The position numbers were made by a program, and so were the translations under genes. 64,000 nt of DNA, taken from NCBI RefSeq assembly GCF_029931775.1, contig NC_079325.1, forward strand, positions 52,126,286 through 52,190,285. Direction: 5' to 3'. The notes beneath the pieces were generated by a model. It was not told where the DNA came from. It did no database searches and worked only from the letters and a program-made list of their open reading frames with translations. Position 1 is the first letter of the stretch; every line of letters starts with the position of its first letter. Shown in pieces: positions 19,000 through 26,708 of the stretch. Origin of the DNA: Euleptes europaea. Its lineage: Eukaryota > Chordata > Lepidosauria > Squamata > Sphaerodactylidae.

Positions 19000-21126
19000 C
19001 CAGAAGCCTGGCCGCACCGGGCCGCACCTCTGTGTGTGTGTGGGGGAAGGCTTTTCTCTCTTGTCTTCCTCGTTTTCTTTCACTGACTCTCCTTTTCTTT
19101 CTCTCCCTCTCTTTATCCCTCTTTTTCGGTCTCTTTCTTTCTCTGTCTCCCTCCGTCCTTTTCTTTCTTTCCCTCTGTCCTTTTCTTTCTTTCTCCCCTC
19201 CCTCCATTTCTTTCTCTTTCTTTCCCGCCTCTTGCTTGCTTGCTTGCTTCCTTCCCTTTTTTCCATTCCTCCCTTCCATCCCTGCAGAGGGGGAGGACCT
19301 GGGGGAGCAGAGGCACCCTCCAAGCCTTCTCTGCATAGCCTCTCTTAGGGTTGCCAACCTCCAGGTGGTTGGTTAAATATAAGTTAGCCTGCTATAAAGT
19401 TAGTTAGCAAACCACAGATAGCAGAAAAAGTTAAACAAAAATTATTAAAGCAATAATACTCTGTTCAATTTTAGGCATATATATTATTCAATCCATAAAT
19501 ATGCATTAATGTGCAAACAAATTCCAAACATATTATAGCACGCTTTGTTACAGTCACAAGCGTTATATGTAAATCTGAGAGTCCTGTGCGAATATATCGT
19601 TAACTTGCATAAAGGCGACGTCGAGATGTAGTCACGTAGGCATCAAACCACTTGGAGTGTAGGTGACAGAAAGTTTCTGTCGTTGTAACTTGGAGTATAA
19701 TAACTCATCAATCATCTGAGTGGCAATGGTAGAGCATTTCAAATAGAATACAGGGTGCTGGATGTATCCCTGTTTCGACTACTAGGCATCTTCATCAGCT
19801 GCCACTATATTAAAAAATCGCAATGCCATAAATTGATATTTCACGTAGTATTACATACAGAACCTGACATAAACAATGTAGTCTTAAGGTCTTACACAGC
19901 ATAATTTTGCTCAGTATTACATCATTATTGCCAAATGGAAAAGAATTCTATTTGCTCCAAAACATATAAAGTATCTTTATATATAATGCAAAATTACTCA
20001 CACTCGGGCTGTATAGTAACTCGCTCCTTCGTTGGATGGGATCAAGTGTCCTTACTAAACAACCAGTAACTTGGTTGAGTTAAAACCGCTCTGCTGATTG
20101 CATGATTCTGTGTGTATATGGTCTTAAAGGTCCAGTCCCTATTACAAATAGCTATGTAAATCAATTGAGGTATTCAATCCATTATACTCCAAGCTACAAC
20201 GCGTGCTATAATATGTTTGGAATTTGTTTGCACATTGATGCATATTTATGGATTGAATAATATACTGTATATGCCTAAAATTGAACAGTGTATTATTGCT
20301 TTAATAATTATTGTTTAACTTTTCCTGCTATCTGTGGTTTGCTAACCTCCAGGTGGTGGCTAGAGATCTCCTGCTATTACAACTGATCTCCAGCCAATAG
20401 AGATCCGTTCCCCTGGAGAAAATGGCTGCTCTGGCAATTGGACTCTATGGCATTGAAGTCCCTCCCCTCCCCAAACCCCACCCTCTTCAGTCTCCACCCC
20501 CAAAACCTCCCTCTGGTGGTGAAGAGGACCTGGCAACCCTAGCCTCCCCCCCCCCAATGGGAGATCTACACCCGGTATGGCCCCCGAACTATGTTATAAA
20601 TATGCAAATGGACCTTGGCAGAAAAAAGGTTACCCACTCCAGCCTTAAAGGTAGAGAAAAGCGGGGTATGAAAACCAACTTTTCTTCTTGTGCTGGGAGA
20701 GCACAGGATACTGCCTAGCCATGCCAGTTCCACGCCAGGGCTGTGCCACTTTGCCATTGCTTCAGCACATGGGGGTTCAGTTTGGGCTGCCCATATCATA
20801 AATATGCCAAATAGTCCAACTGTATGTGCTAAATGAGTTATCAATGGGCGGGATGTGGAATGGCATAGTATAGCCCGATCCGGTCAGATCTTGGAAGCTA
20901 AGTAGGGTCAGTACTTGGATGAGAGACCACCAAGGAAGACTTTGCAGAAGAAAGCAATGGCAAACCACCTCTGCTTAACCTCTTGCCTTAAAAACCCTAC
21001 GGAGTCCCCTGACAGCACTTTGCGCACACACACAAGATATCAAGGATGCATTTTATGTTGTTCAAACAATAAAATAATGTTGGCTTGATAAGGAAGTATT
21101 GCATCTATTTCAGACTTACCTCGCAT
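8190..21126 (-). CDS. GBGT1: GBGT1: Forssman glycolipid synthetase (alpha-1,3-GalNAc transferase, GT6), complete 7-exon gene
   Basis: The enzyme transfers GalNAc from UDP-GalNAc onto globoside in the Golgi to make Forssman glycolipid (family knowledge). Exons: 21126-21120, 17411-17336, 14247-14188, 13430-13380, 12473-12438, 11330-11196, 8877-8190. All introns are GT-AG and all phases join, giving 1053 bases = 350 aa plus stop; human is 347 aa. A short N-terminus ([13 protein letters not shown]) precedes a signal-anchor ([15 protein letters not shown], ~14-28) and a stem with [12 protein letters not shown]. The GT6 catalytic domain has [17 protein letters not shown] (~106-122), the metal-binding DID at 208-210 in [17 protein letters not shown] at 264-270, and [10 protein letters not shown]. 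It is closer to GBGT1 than to ABO or GGTA1 because of [20 protein letters not shown] and [12 protein letters not shown]. Introns are full of repeats; no exon is interrupted. Confidence 0.93.
9040..9693 (+). mobile_element. Ty3/gypsy-like LTR element fossil in GBGT1 intron 6
   Basis: One whole LTR (9040-9356) begins TGTTGTG and ends TTAACA. It has a TATA-like GCATATAAGC and an AATAAA signal. Next come a probable primer-binding region (TGGCAACGAGGA) and a short leader. Then comes the start of a gag-like frame ([18 protein letters not shown]). A piece of the second LTR (about 9640-9693) closes it. Both outer ends carry the 5-bp duplication agtgg. The element is broken: nearly all the interior and part of one LTR are gone. 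It is antisense to the host gene. The two LTR ends are nearly identical over the shared 55 bp, suggesting a fairly young insertion. Confidence 0.85.
10115..10345. repeat. Partial fold-back (palindromic) DNA element
   Basis: Related to the complete copies at 28405-28700 and 30333-30613: the 'TTTCC(C/T)CGCGGTCACCCCCGCC' left arm and the centre with TTTTCTGGATTTGTGTTTAGCC are present, but the right arm is cut short. A (GT)n array follows at 10557-10590. Confidence 0.65.
10557..10590. repeat. (GT)n microsatellite
   Basis: An uninterrupted GT dinucleotide run of about 15 units in GBGT1 intron 6. The surrounding 10345-10835 holds no other recognised feature apart from T-rich runs. Confidence 0.9.
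10836..11030 (+). mobile_element. 5S rRNA-derived SINE
   Basis: 5S-like head GCCTGATTTCATCAGATCTC with GGAAGCTAAG and CTTGGGTGGGAGACC, followed by the non-rRNA body (GGCAAACCACCTCTGAATG) and the TGACTTGAGGGCA tail. It is not a functional 5S gene because the 5' 20 bases and the 3' third are replaced. Confidence 0.85.
11196..11330 (-). CDS. GBGT1: GBGT1 exon 6
   Basis: 135 bp, the exact length of GT6 exon 6. Acceptor CTCCAG|G and donor GGGAA|GTGAGT. Encodes [20 protein letters not shown] and the [13 protein letters not shown] region that leads into the catalytic domain. Confidence 0.95.
11392..11650 (-). repeat. MITE copy plus a ~44-bp tandem duplication of its end
   Basis: The full minus-oriented copy starts with TAGGGTTGCC near 11438 and ends GGCAACCCTA near 11648; flanks gcacatgg/gcacacga resemble an 8-bp duplication. 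The first ~44 bp with the left flank (TAATATGGCACATGG...) occur twice in tandem. Confidence 0.75.
12438..12473 (-). CDS. GBGT1: GBGT1 exon 5
   Basis: A 36-bp micro-exon, the same length as ABO exon 5. Acceptor TTTCCAG|G and donor CAGAT|GTAAGT. Encodes [11 protein letters not shown], matching the YPQPKLLEH segment of human GBGT1. Confidence 0.92.
12500..13085 (+). mobile_element. CR1 LINE 3' end (ORF2 end and 3' UTR)
   Basis: Contains the typical CR1 tail: 'GGCTGTTTAGCTTGGAAAG', 'GGGGAGACATGATA', 'GGAACTCCCTGCCCCAGGATG' and, at the end, 'CTTGATGGACCTTGATCTGATCC'. Similar tails lie at 13900-14065, 42080-42475, 48700-48885 (minus) and 53505-53905 (minus). Confidence 0.8.
13088..13310. repeat. 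Degraded palindromic repeat with hammerhead-like motif
   Basis: The arm 'AGTACCACCTTAGGACAGAC' is mirrored by 'GTCCTTAAGGTGCTACTGGACTC' around CTTCTGAAGAAG and GAAGCTCATA. The same repeat, better preserved and with a target duplication, is at 34377-34576. Confidence 0.5.
13380..13430 (-). CDS. GBGT1: GBGT1 exon 4
   Basis: 51 bp; acceptor TTGGATAG|C and donor CCGCA|GTAAGC. Encodes [16 protein letters not shown], aligned with NMKLHYKREKPLQPV of human GBGT1. Confidence 0.92.
13611..13822 (-). mobile_element. tRNA-derived SINE (family C)
   Basis: On the minus strand: AGAGCCAGTGGGGTGTAGTGG...GGTTCGAATCCC (A and B boxes), body GTGACCTTGGGCCAGTCACA, tail GATGGGATATAAATAA. A partial relative lies at 24690-24795. 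Confidence 0.8.
13900..14065 (+). mobile_element. CR1 3' UTR fragment
   Basis: Repeats the last third of the 12500-13085 copy: GGTGCTGTGGAACACAGGC...GGGCTTCCTAGAGGCACC...GATCTGATCCAGCATGGCC. Confidence 0.75.
14188..14247 (-). CDS. GBGT1: GBGT1 exon 3
   Basis: 60 bp; acceptor TTCCCAG|G and donor CTCTT|GTAAGT. Encodes [19 protein letters not shown], including the stem signature YLPYYLPCP that matches YVPYYLPCP of human GBGT1. Confidence 0.93.
14503..14715 (+). repeat. MITE copy, right end lost
   Basis: Starts TAGGGTTGCCAACTTCC; the C-rich block and 'AAATCTCCAGGTATTTCTA' are present but the terminal GGCAACCCTA is missing. A poly(C) run lies at 14870. Confidence 0.65.
14716..15412. other. Intronic, no feature beyond short G and C runs
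   Basis: Contains a (C)n run near 14870 and a G-rich (GTGTGG)n-like patch near 14990-15030. No exon signal fits the GBGT1 frame here. Confidence 0.4.
15413..15714 (+). mobile_element. tRNA-derived SINE (family B)
   Basis: AGCCCCGTGGCGCAGAGGGG at the head, GAGTTTGATCCCGACGGG B-box region, and a CATGGGTCAGGAATGACC tail ending in CTACCTTTACC. Confidence 0.8.
15715..16985. other. Intronic, unassigned
   Basis: GBGT1 intron 2. Poly(C) at 15834-15844, poly(T) at 16068-16076 and poly(G) at 16435-16447. I could not assign any repeat family or exon to it. Confidence 0.4.
16991..17110 (+). mobile_element. 5S rRNA-derived SINE, truncated
   Basis: TGGCCCGACCTCATCAGATC...GAAGCTAAGCAGGGTC...GGATGGGAGACCACC, ending at CAGGCAATGGCAAATCACC, where a second SINE in the opposite orientation begins. 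Confidence 0.8.
17128..17197 (-). mobile_element. tRNA-Ala-like SINE fragment
   Basis: On the minus strand, GCCATGGCTCATTGGCAG and TGCTTGGCATGCAGAAGG with GGTTCAATCC: the head of the tRNA-derived SINE seen complete at 24798-25030. It abuts the 5S SINE tail. Confidence 0.7.
17336..17411 (-). CDS. GBGT1: GBGT1 exon 2 (transmembrane anchor)
   Basis: 76 bp; acceptor TAACCCAG|G and donor TTTACCTG|GTGAGT. Only the frame set by the exon 1 phase gives a membrane anchor: [10 protein letters not shown] followed by [16 protein letters not shown] positive cluster before a 15-residue hydrophobic run is the expected type II signal-anchor. Confidence 0.9.
18798..19260. repeat. (GT)n, (GA)n and pyrimidine-rich simple repeats
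   Basis: GT runs at about 18798-18810, 18857-18870 and 18927-18967, a GA run at about 18968-18997, and a C/T-rich block with TTTC and CTTG units at about 19060-19260. Long open frames here (Arg/Glu/Lys or Leu/Ser/Phe rich) are low-complexity artefacts. Confidence 0.9.
19346..20541 (+). mobile_element. MITE copy split by a palindromic PLE-like element
   Basis: Both MITE ends are present (TAGGGTTGCCAACC at 19346, GGCAACCCTA at 20541). The flanks gcctctct/gcctcccc look like a decayed 8-bp duplication. The interior is interrupted after AACCTCCAGGTGGT. Confidence 0.85.
19370..20343. mobile_element. Penelope-like palindromic element 1 (974 bp) in MITE
   Basis: The target word aacctccaggtggt flanks it directly (19356-19369 and 20344-20357). 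The ends form an inverted repeat of about 130 bp (19407-19540 against about 20200-20343). The middle on the minus strand has a hammerhead-type core: CTGATGA (19798-19792), a short helix, GAAAC (about 19776) and then ATC. No reverse transcriptase remains. Assignment to PLEs rests on the hammerhead, palindromic ends and long target duplication shared with the coding PLEs in this window. Confidence 0.65.
20871..21030 (+). mobile_element. 5S rRNA-derived SINE
   Basis: TAGCCCGATCCGGTCAGATC, GGAAGCTAAGTAGGGTC, GTACTTGGATGAGAGACCACC, then the SINE body. It lies in GBGT1 intron 1, just downstream of exon 1. Confidence 0.8.
21120..21126 (-). CDS. GBGT1: GBGT1 exon 1 coding part (start codon)
   Basis: ATGCGAG|GTAAGT: seven coding bases giving M-R-G with the first two bases of exon 2. 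The phase matches exactly and the donor is consensus. Human GBGT1 also puts little more than the initiator in exon 1 (MHRRR). Chosen because it completes a 351-codon frame. The 5' UTR and promoter would lie at 21127 and above; no TATA box is obvious. Confidence 0.75.
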
Positions 21127-21789
21127 TTCCACTGTTCCACCCCACGGCTGTAGGATTTCCAGAATCCCCGGTGATGTCCCCTGACACCCCTTCCCTCCCT
21201 GGGCAGCTTTATCTGACTGCGCTTTCAGGCTTGGAGAGATCTCCTTCCTTCACAGCTTGCCGAGGACCTAAACACTCCCCCAGCCTTACCCATTATGCGC
21301 AGGGATGCTCCCAGCCTTCCACAGTCTGTGCTGCTCCCCTGTTTCCAGTCCTGTAGCTGGTTAAGGCGGTACCGAGCAGTGAGCCGCAGCAAGTCCCAAG
21401 GGTGGAATTCAGAGCAGGTCCCGCCTGCCTAGTTGTTATTATCTGAAAGTCTCATTTAAGCTTTTTGCTGGTGTTAGGTTAACCGGAAACAATAAAAGCA
21501 TTTCCTGTATCAGATGTCAGGCTTTAAAAAAAGAAACAAACCACCCCATGTGTTTGTGGCGCACTATGCTCATCGGGTTATGGGAGAGGGGCAGCAGAGA
21601 CCTCATTGTGGTGGGGGCAGCCTGGAGTCAGAGTTTTGCCCCTCTGAGCCCACTGCCCAGAACGGGGCATGCTGGCTTCTTGGAAATCAGTTGCCTGCAA
21701 GAGAACTTCCTCTACTAGGATGCTCAACGGTGGTTTCTGCTTTCGCTTTTGATTGAGTCATCTGTAGATTTTTAGTTTGCAGTACCCAG
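21127..21789. other. Upstream of GBGT1; no gene recognised
   Basis: Probable 5' UTR/promoter side of GBGT1. It is moderately GC-rich to about 21420, then unassigned. Confidence 0.35.
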
Positions 21790-22160
21790 TGTCAGGCCTT
21801 TGTTGCTAGCAGGCATTTGACACGAGCAGGCCAGCCTGTGGCTACACACCAAGTTCTTGATTCCCATGCCTGTAAACTCTGTGTACAGTTTCCCTCGCCT
21901 TGCTTCCCACAGCTGTGGGGATGTTTAGTCTTCCTGTCCTGGGAACCCTTATCTTGGGTATGCTAGCCGTGTTTACCTTTGTAGCCTGTAACGCTTTAAA
22001 ACATGTAACCAACTGGTGCATTGCCATTACTGGCCTCATCTGCGTTTAAGCAGTCAGCTTCTTTAATCTGCCTTTTGCTCCTAATAAAGTATTACTGCTT
22101 CAGAATCACCTGCCTGAGTGAGTTTGCTTATGGGATGCTAGGGACACGCACAGTCTGACA
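21790..22160 (+). mobile_element. Candidate solo LTR (fossil)
   Basis: A 371-bp block with matching inverted ends TGTCAG...CTGACA and an AATAAAG signal about 80 bp before its end, as in an R-U5 boundary. No interior sequence follows. A clear target duplication was not seen (cccag against ggcag), so family and age are uncertain. Confidence 0.5.
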
Positions 22161-22384
22161 GGCAGCCAGTACACAGTAGCACAGAGGAATCTTATACTAC
22201 TAATTTTCAAAATATACCCCAAAAGTGAAAACAAGCTATGCTTTTATATGCTGAATTCATGCTCTGGGACTAGGGTTGCCCACCTCCATTTTCTCCTTCT
22301 GTCCACATACTCAAGAGAGTATAAAAGTGTTAGTTGATCTTTTAGCATGTTCTCCAGCTCCTTTAGATTCTGAAGTGTAAGGAT

Positions 22385-22855
22385 GTGTCGCTGGCAACCA
22401 AGATCAAGTTAATACATGCTATCGTATTCCCTGTTACGATGTATGGGTGTGAAAGCTGGACAATGAAGAAAGCTGATAGGAAGGAAGTACATTCCTCTGA
22501 AATGTGGTGTTGGAGGAGAGGGTTGTGGATACCCTGGACTGCCAAACAACAACAACAAATCAGTGGGTTCTAGATCAAATCAAGCCTGAACTGACCCTAG
22601 AAGCTAAAATGACTAAACTGAGGCTATCGTACTTTGGTCACATCATGAGACGACAAGAATCACTGGAAAAGACAGTCATGCTAGGAAAAGTTGAAGGCAG
22701 CAGGAAAAGAGGAAGACCCAACAAGAGATGGATGGACTCTTTGAAGGAAGCCACAGCCCTCAGTTTGCAAGACCTGAGCAAGGCTGTTAAAAGTGCAGGT
22801 CACTGATTCATAGGGTCGCCATGAGTTGGAAGTGATTTGACAGCACTAACACACA
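22385..22855 (+). mobile_element. RTE/BovB LINE 3' fragment
   Basis: The translation in two frames shows KIKLIHAIVFPVTMYGCESW, then 'LEAKMTKLRLSYFGHIMRRQ' and 'KVEGSRKRGRPNKRWMDSL', the hallmark end of BovB ORF2. A 3' UTR follows with GGGTCGCCATGAGTTGGAAG and TTGACAGCAC(TAACACACAC). The frame changes between the two halves, so it is broken, and it is 5'-truncated. BovB is common in squamates. Confidence 0.85.
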
Positions 22856-23367
22856 CACCCCAGCTCCTTTTTCACCGTGCTTGGGTTCTTTCATTTCCCC
22901 GACATTTTATATAGGACACAAACAAACATCAGATTAAATATTTTACTTGGGATCCTTTGCAGCTGAAAAGCCAGGAGTCTCAAACTGACAAATGTTGCCA
23001 GAGGACGGAGTCATTGGCTGTCTTGCAGGAACACCGCTGTAGGTAGCCAGAAATCAGGATTGCCGCTACCAACTCGGAAAGGATCAGAGGATACAAGGGG
23101 CCAATAGCCAGCTGCCTGGGCCCATGAAGCTACCGGCGCCAGTCTGGTTCTTCAGACCGAGTAATCTGTTTGGGCACTGATGGATCCATTTCTGGCTGCC
23201 ATCGCTTCAGCCTGCTTTCCTCCAGATCACCAGCCCTAACACAAATGGTGATACAGCCTCAACTCTGCTTGTCAAGAAGACTCTATCTTGTGACCATGTT
23301 CCAGAATCTAAAGGAACTCTACAGCAGATAAGCTCAGAATGCACATGGAGGGGAGGGGAGCACCCAG
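22856..23367. other. No feature recognised
   Basis: Unassigned sequence between the BovB fragment and a MITE. No splice-bounded open frame found. Confidence 0.35.
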
Positions 23368-23579
23368 TAGGGTTGCCAACCTCCAGGTGGGTGGCTGGAG
23401 ATCTCCTGCTATTACAACCGAACTCCCGCTGATAGAGATAAGTTCACCTGGAGGAAAATGGCCGCGATAGCAACTGGACTCTATGGCACTGAAGTCCCTC
23501 TCCAAACCCAGTCCTCCTCAGGCTCCCCAAATCTCCCCAAAATCTCCTGATATTTCCCAATCCAGAGCTGGCAACCCTA
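23368..23579 (+). mobile_element. MITE copy with near-perfect 8-bp duplication
   Basis: TAGGGTTGCCAACC to TGGCAACCCTA, flanked by gcacccag and gtgcccag. It is an intact, uninterrupted representative of the family and a useful reference for the unoccupied insertion site. Confidence 0.85.
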
Positions 23580-23659
23580 GTGCCCAGTCATTGTGGGAAA
23601 GGGGTAGGGGTAGAGCTGAGTGAATTAAATTGCTGTACTTCTGGTAAAACATGGGGCAC

Positions 23660-24086
23660 TGTCAGAGAGGTGTCCATCCCTAGCTCTTCCTAACTATTCA
23701 CTCAGACAGGAACGATCCGAAGTAAAAACTTTATTGGAAGACTTAGCGGGTTACAGACAACAGAGCTGACAGCATCCTTAAGCGAACAAAGCAGGCAATG
23801 GGTAATGCTGTGCATGGCTAGATCTAAAAGCAACTTTCTGGGACAGGGGACAGGCTGCTGCCACAACGGGGAGATAAGCTGCCAGGCAACCGGGAGATAA
23901 GCAGGAAGTTCCCAGGACTGATAGAGTCTCAGCAAAGTCAGGTGCAAGGCCGTGGTGGGATGGAACGCCAAGCCAAGGCAAGTTCTGTTATGACCTGACG
24001 GGCACCTGCTTATTTCAATTACATTTGAACAGGAACACTTCCTGGTGGATCGGTGCCCCATAACTAACTTAGTGCTCATTAGGACA
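23660..24086 (-). mobile_element. Weak solo LTR candidate (fossil)
   Basis: Read on the minus strand it begins TGTCCTAATG and ends TCTCTGACA, with CAATAAAG about 70 bp before the end. No matching target duplication was found, so the limits are tentative. Confidence 0.3.
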
Positions 24087-24107
24087 ATTTTCCCCTGACC
24101 TGGATGT

Positions 24108-24215
24108 CCCAGCCTGATCTTGTCAGATCTCAGAAGCTAAGCAGGGTCAGCCCTAGTTAGTACCTGGATAAAAGACCCACGAGTCAGCTGCAGCTTGACG
24201 GCGCTTTCCACCACC
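24108..24215 (+). mobile_element. 5S rRNA-derived SINE, short
   Basis: CCAGCCTGATCTTGTCAGATC...GAAGCTAAGCAGGGTCAGCCC, then an abbreviated body and AGTCAGCTGCAGCTTGACGGC tail. Confidence 0.75.
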
Positions 24216-24254
24216 ACGCTCAGCTAAGAAGGTGTCACGGGCTACAGGGTTCGA

Positions 24255-24341
24255 TCCAATTCCAACGCTCTTTCCCGGCCCTCCTCAGGCTCTGCCCCCA
24301 AAACCTCCCGCCGGTGGTGAAGAGGGTCATGGCAACCCTAC
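24255..24341 (+). repeat. Partial MITE
   Basis: Only the right part: CCCTCCTCAGGCTCTGCCCC, then CCGCCGGTGGTGAAGAGG to ATGGCAACCCTA. Confidence 0.6.
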
Positions 24342-24689
24342 TGGGTGAACCTGGACCAAGCATTCTTGCTAGTCTAGCCTGCTCTGTAGGGTGAGGGTGA
24401 AATAAAGAATGGAGAACCAACCTTGTATACTACTCTGAACTCTTTCGAGGAAGGCTGGGATGAAAATGTACAAGGAGAACCAGCAGATAGCAGCAGTTAC
24501 CATGGTAATGTTATTTCCTAACAAGGCTTGGAAAGTCTCTGTCCTGAGTTAAGCCCAAATCGAGGTGAATTTGTTAATGCACTCTATTAGCTGACTCCGT
24601 CCTGTTGACCTCAGTGGTTGCCTCTGAGAAACCCCCCCCCCCAATTCTTTCTGGTTCTGATTAAGGCCAATCTTCTATCCACTACCACA

Positions 24690-25185
24690 GCTGTAGAGAG
24701 CCAGAGTGTTGCAGTGGTTAAGGTGTCAGACTAGGATTTGGGAAACCCAGGTTCAAATCCCCACTCTGCCATGGAAACTTGCTGCATGACCTTGGGCCCG
24801 TTACCTTAGGGAAGGGCCATAGCTCAGCATCTGCTTGGCATGCAGAAGGCCCCAGGTTCCATCCCCGGCATCTCCAGTTAAAGGGACCAGGCAAGCAGGT
24901 GATGTGAAAGACCTCATCCTGAGACCCTGGAGAGCTGCTGGTCTGAGTAGACTACTGACTTTGATGGACCAAAGGTCTGATTCAGTAGAAGGCAGCTTCA
25001 TGCGTTCATGTGTTCATATATTCATGTGTTCACCCACTCTCAGCCCCAGCAAGTATTTGGATGGGAGACCTCCAAGGAATACCCGGGGTGTTATGCAGAG
25101 ACAGGCAATGGCAAACCACCTCCGAACCTCCCTTGCTTTGAAAACCTTACCGGTTGCTGTAAGTCAGCTGTGACTTGACAGCAAA
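24690..25185 (+). mobile_element. Three SINE pieces in a row: tRNA family C, tRNA-Ala family, 5S family
   Basis: 24690-24795: family C head (GTGTTGCAGTGGTTAAGG...GGTTCAAATCCCC). 24798-25030: tRNA-Ala-like SINE (GCCATAGCTCAGCATCTGC, GGTTCCATCCCCGGC, body ending GGCAGCTTCATGCG). 25042-25185: 5S SINE lacking its first ~40 bases (TATTTGGATGGGAGACC ... GTAAGTCAGCTGTGACTTGACAGC). Confidence 0.75.
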
Positions 25186-25249
25186 AAAATAAAACGTTGG
25201 TGCTTTCGGCAAGGAGTCTGATTGTGCTGATGCTTGCGGAAAGCACCAA

Positions 25250-25990
25250 CTCCTCCTGGTACAACAGAATAGTTAAACAACTTCAAACCATTGGGTTATC
25301 TATGGAGCAATTATTTAATATGAATGAAAAACAATCATACTGAAATAAAGAGACGCGTCCTTGACATTGACTACCAGAGATTAATAGCTGGAGCACGGAA
25401 GACCTGCTCGCCCCTTTTCTACGATACAATACCTGCACCGAACACACTGCCAAAGTACTTCTACGATCTGATTTCCCCGCCCTTACGACGTTCTGGCTGA
25501 ATACTTTACCGACAGCGGTCACGCGTGGTAGATACCAAAAAATACCCTACGGGAACAGAGTTTGCAGCTGTAATGGAAAGTCGCCTGAAACCACAGAACG
25601 TGTGTTATTGTTCGGTGTGAAGCATCAAGCCAAGTGAGAGAAGTTAATTACACCATGGATAAAAATTGGTGAGGACAGTGAAAGTAGACGGCTAGCCTAT
25701 CGACTACTGAAGGATCATAACTCACAACTCTCTGAAGCGGTTGCTAAATTTCTTAGTTACTTTGGAGTAATAGTGAATGTAGTTAATGAACAAAGGATTC
25801 AGGTTATATAATGGTCTCCCTGGCCTCTATATGGAGCATTAAAGCTGTTTGTAGTTATTATTTGTATAGGTCTGACCAAAGTATGGCCATTTTATAACTG
25901 CCCTGTATTTTGTACTGGATGTCCCATTTTTATACCTGATGTTTTAGCTACTATGCCAATAAATAAGGCTATGAATGAATGAATGAAAGT
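25250..25990 (+). mobile_element. LINE 3' fragment, same family as 6550-7720, broken
   Basis: Conceptual peptides across shifting frames: RIVKQLQTIGLSMEQLF, RRVLDIDYQRLIAGARKTC, PKYFYDLISPPLRRS and LLKDHNSQLSEAVAKFLSYF. The same order of motifs occurs in the other two family pieces. It ends in (GAAT)n at about 25970-25985. Confidence 0.6.
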
Positions 25991-26089
25991 AACGTAAATA
26001 TATAAATACATTTATTAAATACATAAATACGTTTATAAATACATTTATTTCAGTGCAGCAGAGCAAAGACTGTCATTGAAGATACCGGG

Positions 26090-26225
26090 TAAGAATGAAA
26101 CCACCTTGTTTCCTTTTCTATTCTACCATTCACAAAGATAATATAAATTACAATATGTAAGAATGAAACCACCTTGTTTCCTTTTCTATTCTGCCATTCA
26201 CAAAGATAATATAAATTACAATAAG
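26090..26225. repeat. ~67-bp tandem duplication
   Basis: The unit 'AAGAATGAAACCACCTTGTT...' to 'TAAATTACAATA' occurs twice back to back with about one mismatch, in AT-rich DNA 3' of the DUF4629-like gene. Confidence 0.85.
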
Positions 26226-26708
26226 TAGGAAAAATTGTGAAATATAGTATTGAAAGATGCCACTCAAACACAAACATTGTCTATATCCTAAAATGAATAT
26301 CATATTAACAAAAAAAGAATATGTCTTCTTCATGTCATATGAATACAACATGGAACAACTTCTAATATTGCATGTTAAAAGATACGAAACAAATATGAAT
26401 ATAATAAAACATCTAATATAAAATCCAGTGTAATGAACTGTCCATGGGCCCTTTGTGAATGCAGGCATTTTGAAAATACGCAAATACCACAAAAATGAAA
26501 AATAACCCTTATATACAGAATTAATCAAATTATGAAACTATTAAACCTTAAACATGATATAAAACCTATGGTGCAGGGGGAAAGAAGTGTTCCTCCGCCT
26601 GCGTGTGCTCACAGCATTTCAAAATGATTTTAAAATAGCAGCAGCAGCCTTGTGGCAGTGACGAGGACCCAGTCACATCGAGTTTGGCCCTGAGACCTAT
26701 CAGCGGCA

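Larger units (their letters stand above)
18612..20642. mobile_element. hAT-type DNA transposon carrying a nested MITE and PLE
   Basis: Left end CAGGGGTGGGGAACC and right end GGTTACCCACTCCAG are imperfect inverted repeats, with the exact 8-bp duplication ccttaaag at 18604-18611 and 20643-20650. No transposase frame is seen. The left half holds dense simple repeats (18798-19260) and the right half holds the MITE/PLE nest. Confidence 0.85.
18343..20690 (+). mobile_element. tRNA-derived SINE (family A), split by a hAT element
   Basis: The head and body (GTATGGTGTAGTGGTTAAGAG ... ATTGTAAATTGG) lie at 18343-18611; the tail (TATGAAAACCAACTTTTCTTC) lies at about 20643-20690. The word ccttaaag occurs at both joins. 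This is the outermost of four nested insertions. Confidence 0.85.

Noticed and set aside
18529-19376. Long Arg/Lys/Glu-rich and Leu/Ser/Phe-rich open frames on both strands
   Set aside because: They translate GT, GA and pyrimidine simple repeats inside a hAT element; no domain, splice signal or codon bias.
24798-24880. Possible tRNA-Ala gene
   Set aside because: Head of a SINE: the cloverleaf 3' half is replaced by SINE body and the copy is repeated (minus) at 17128-17197.
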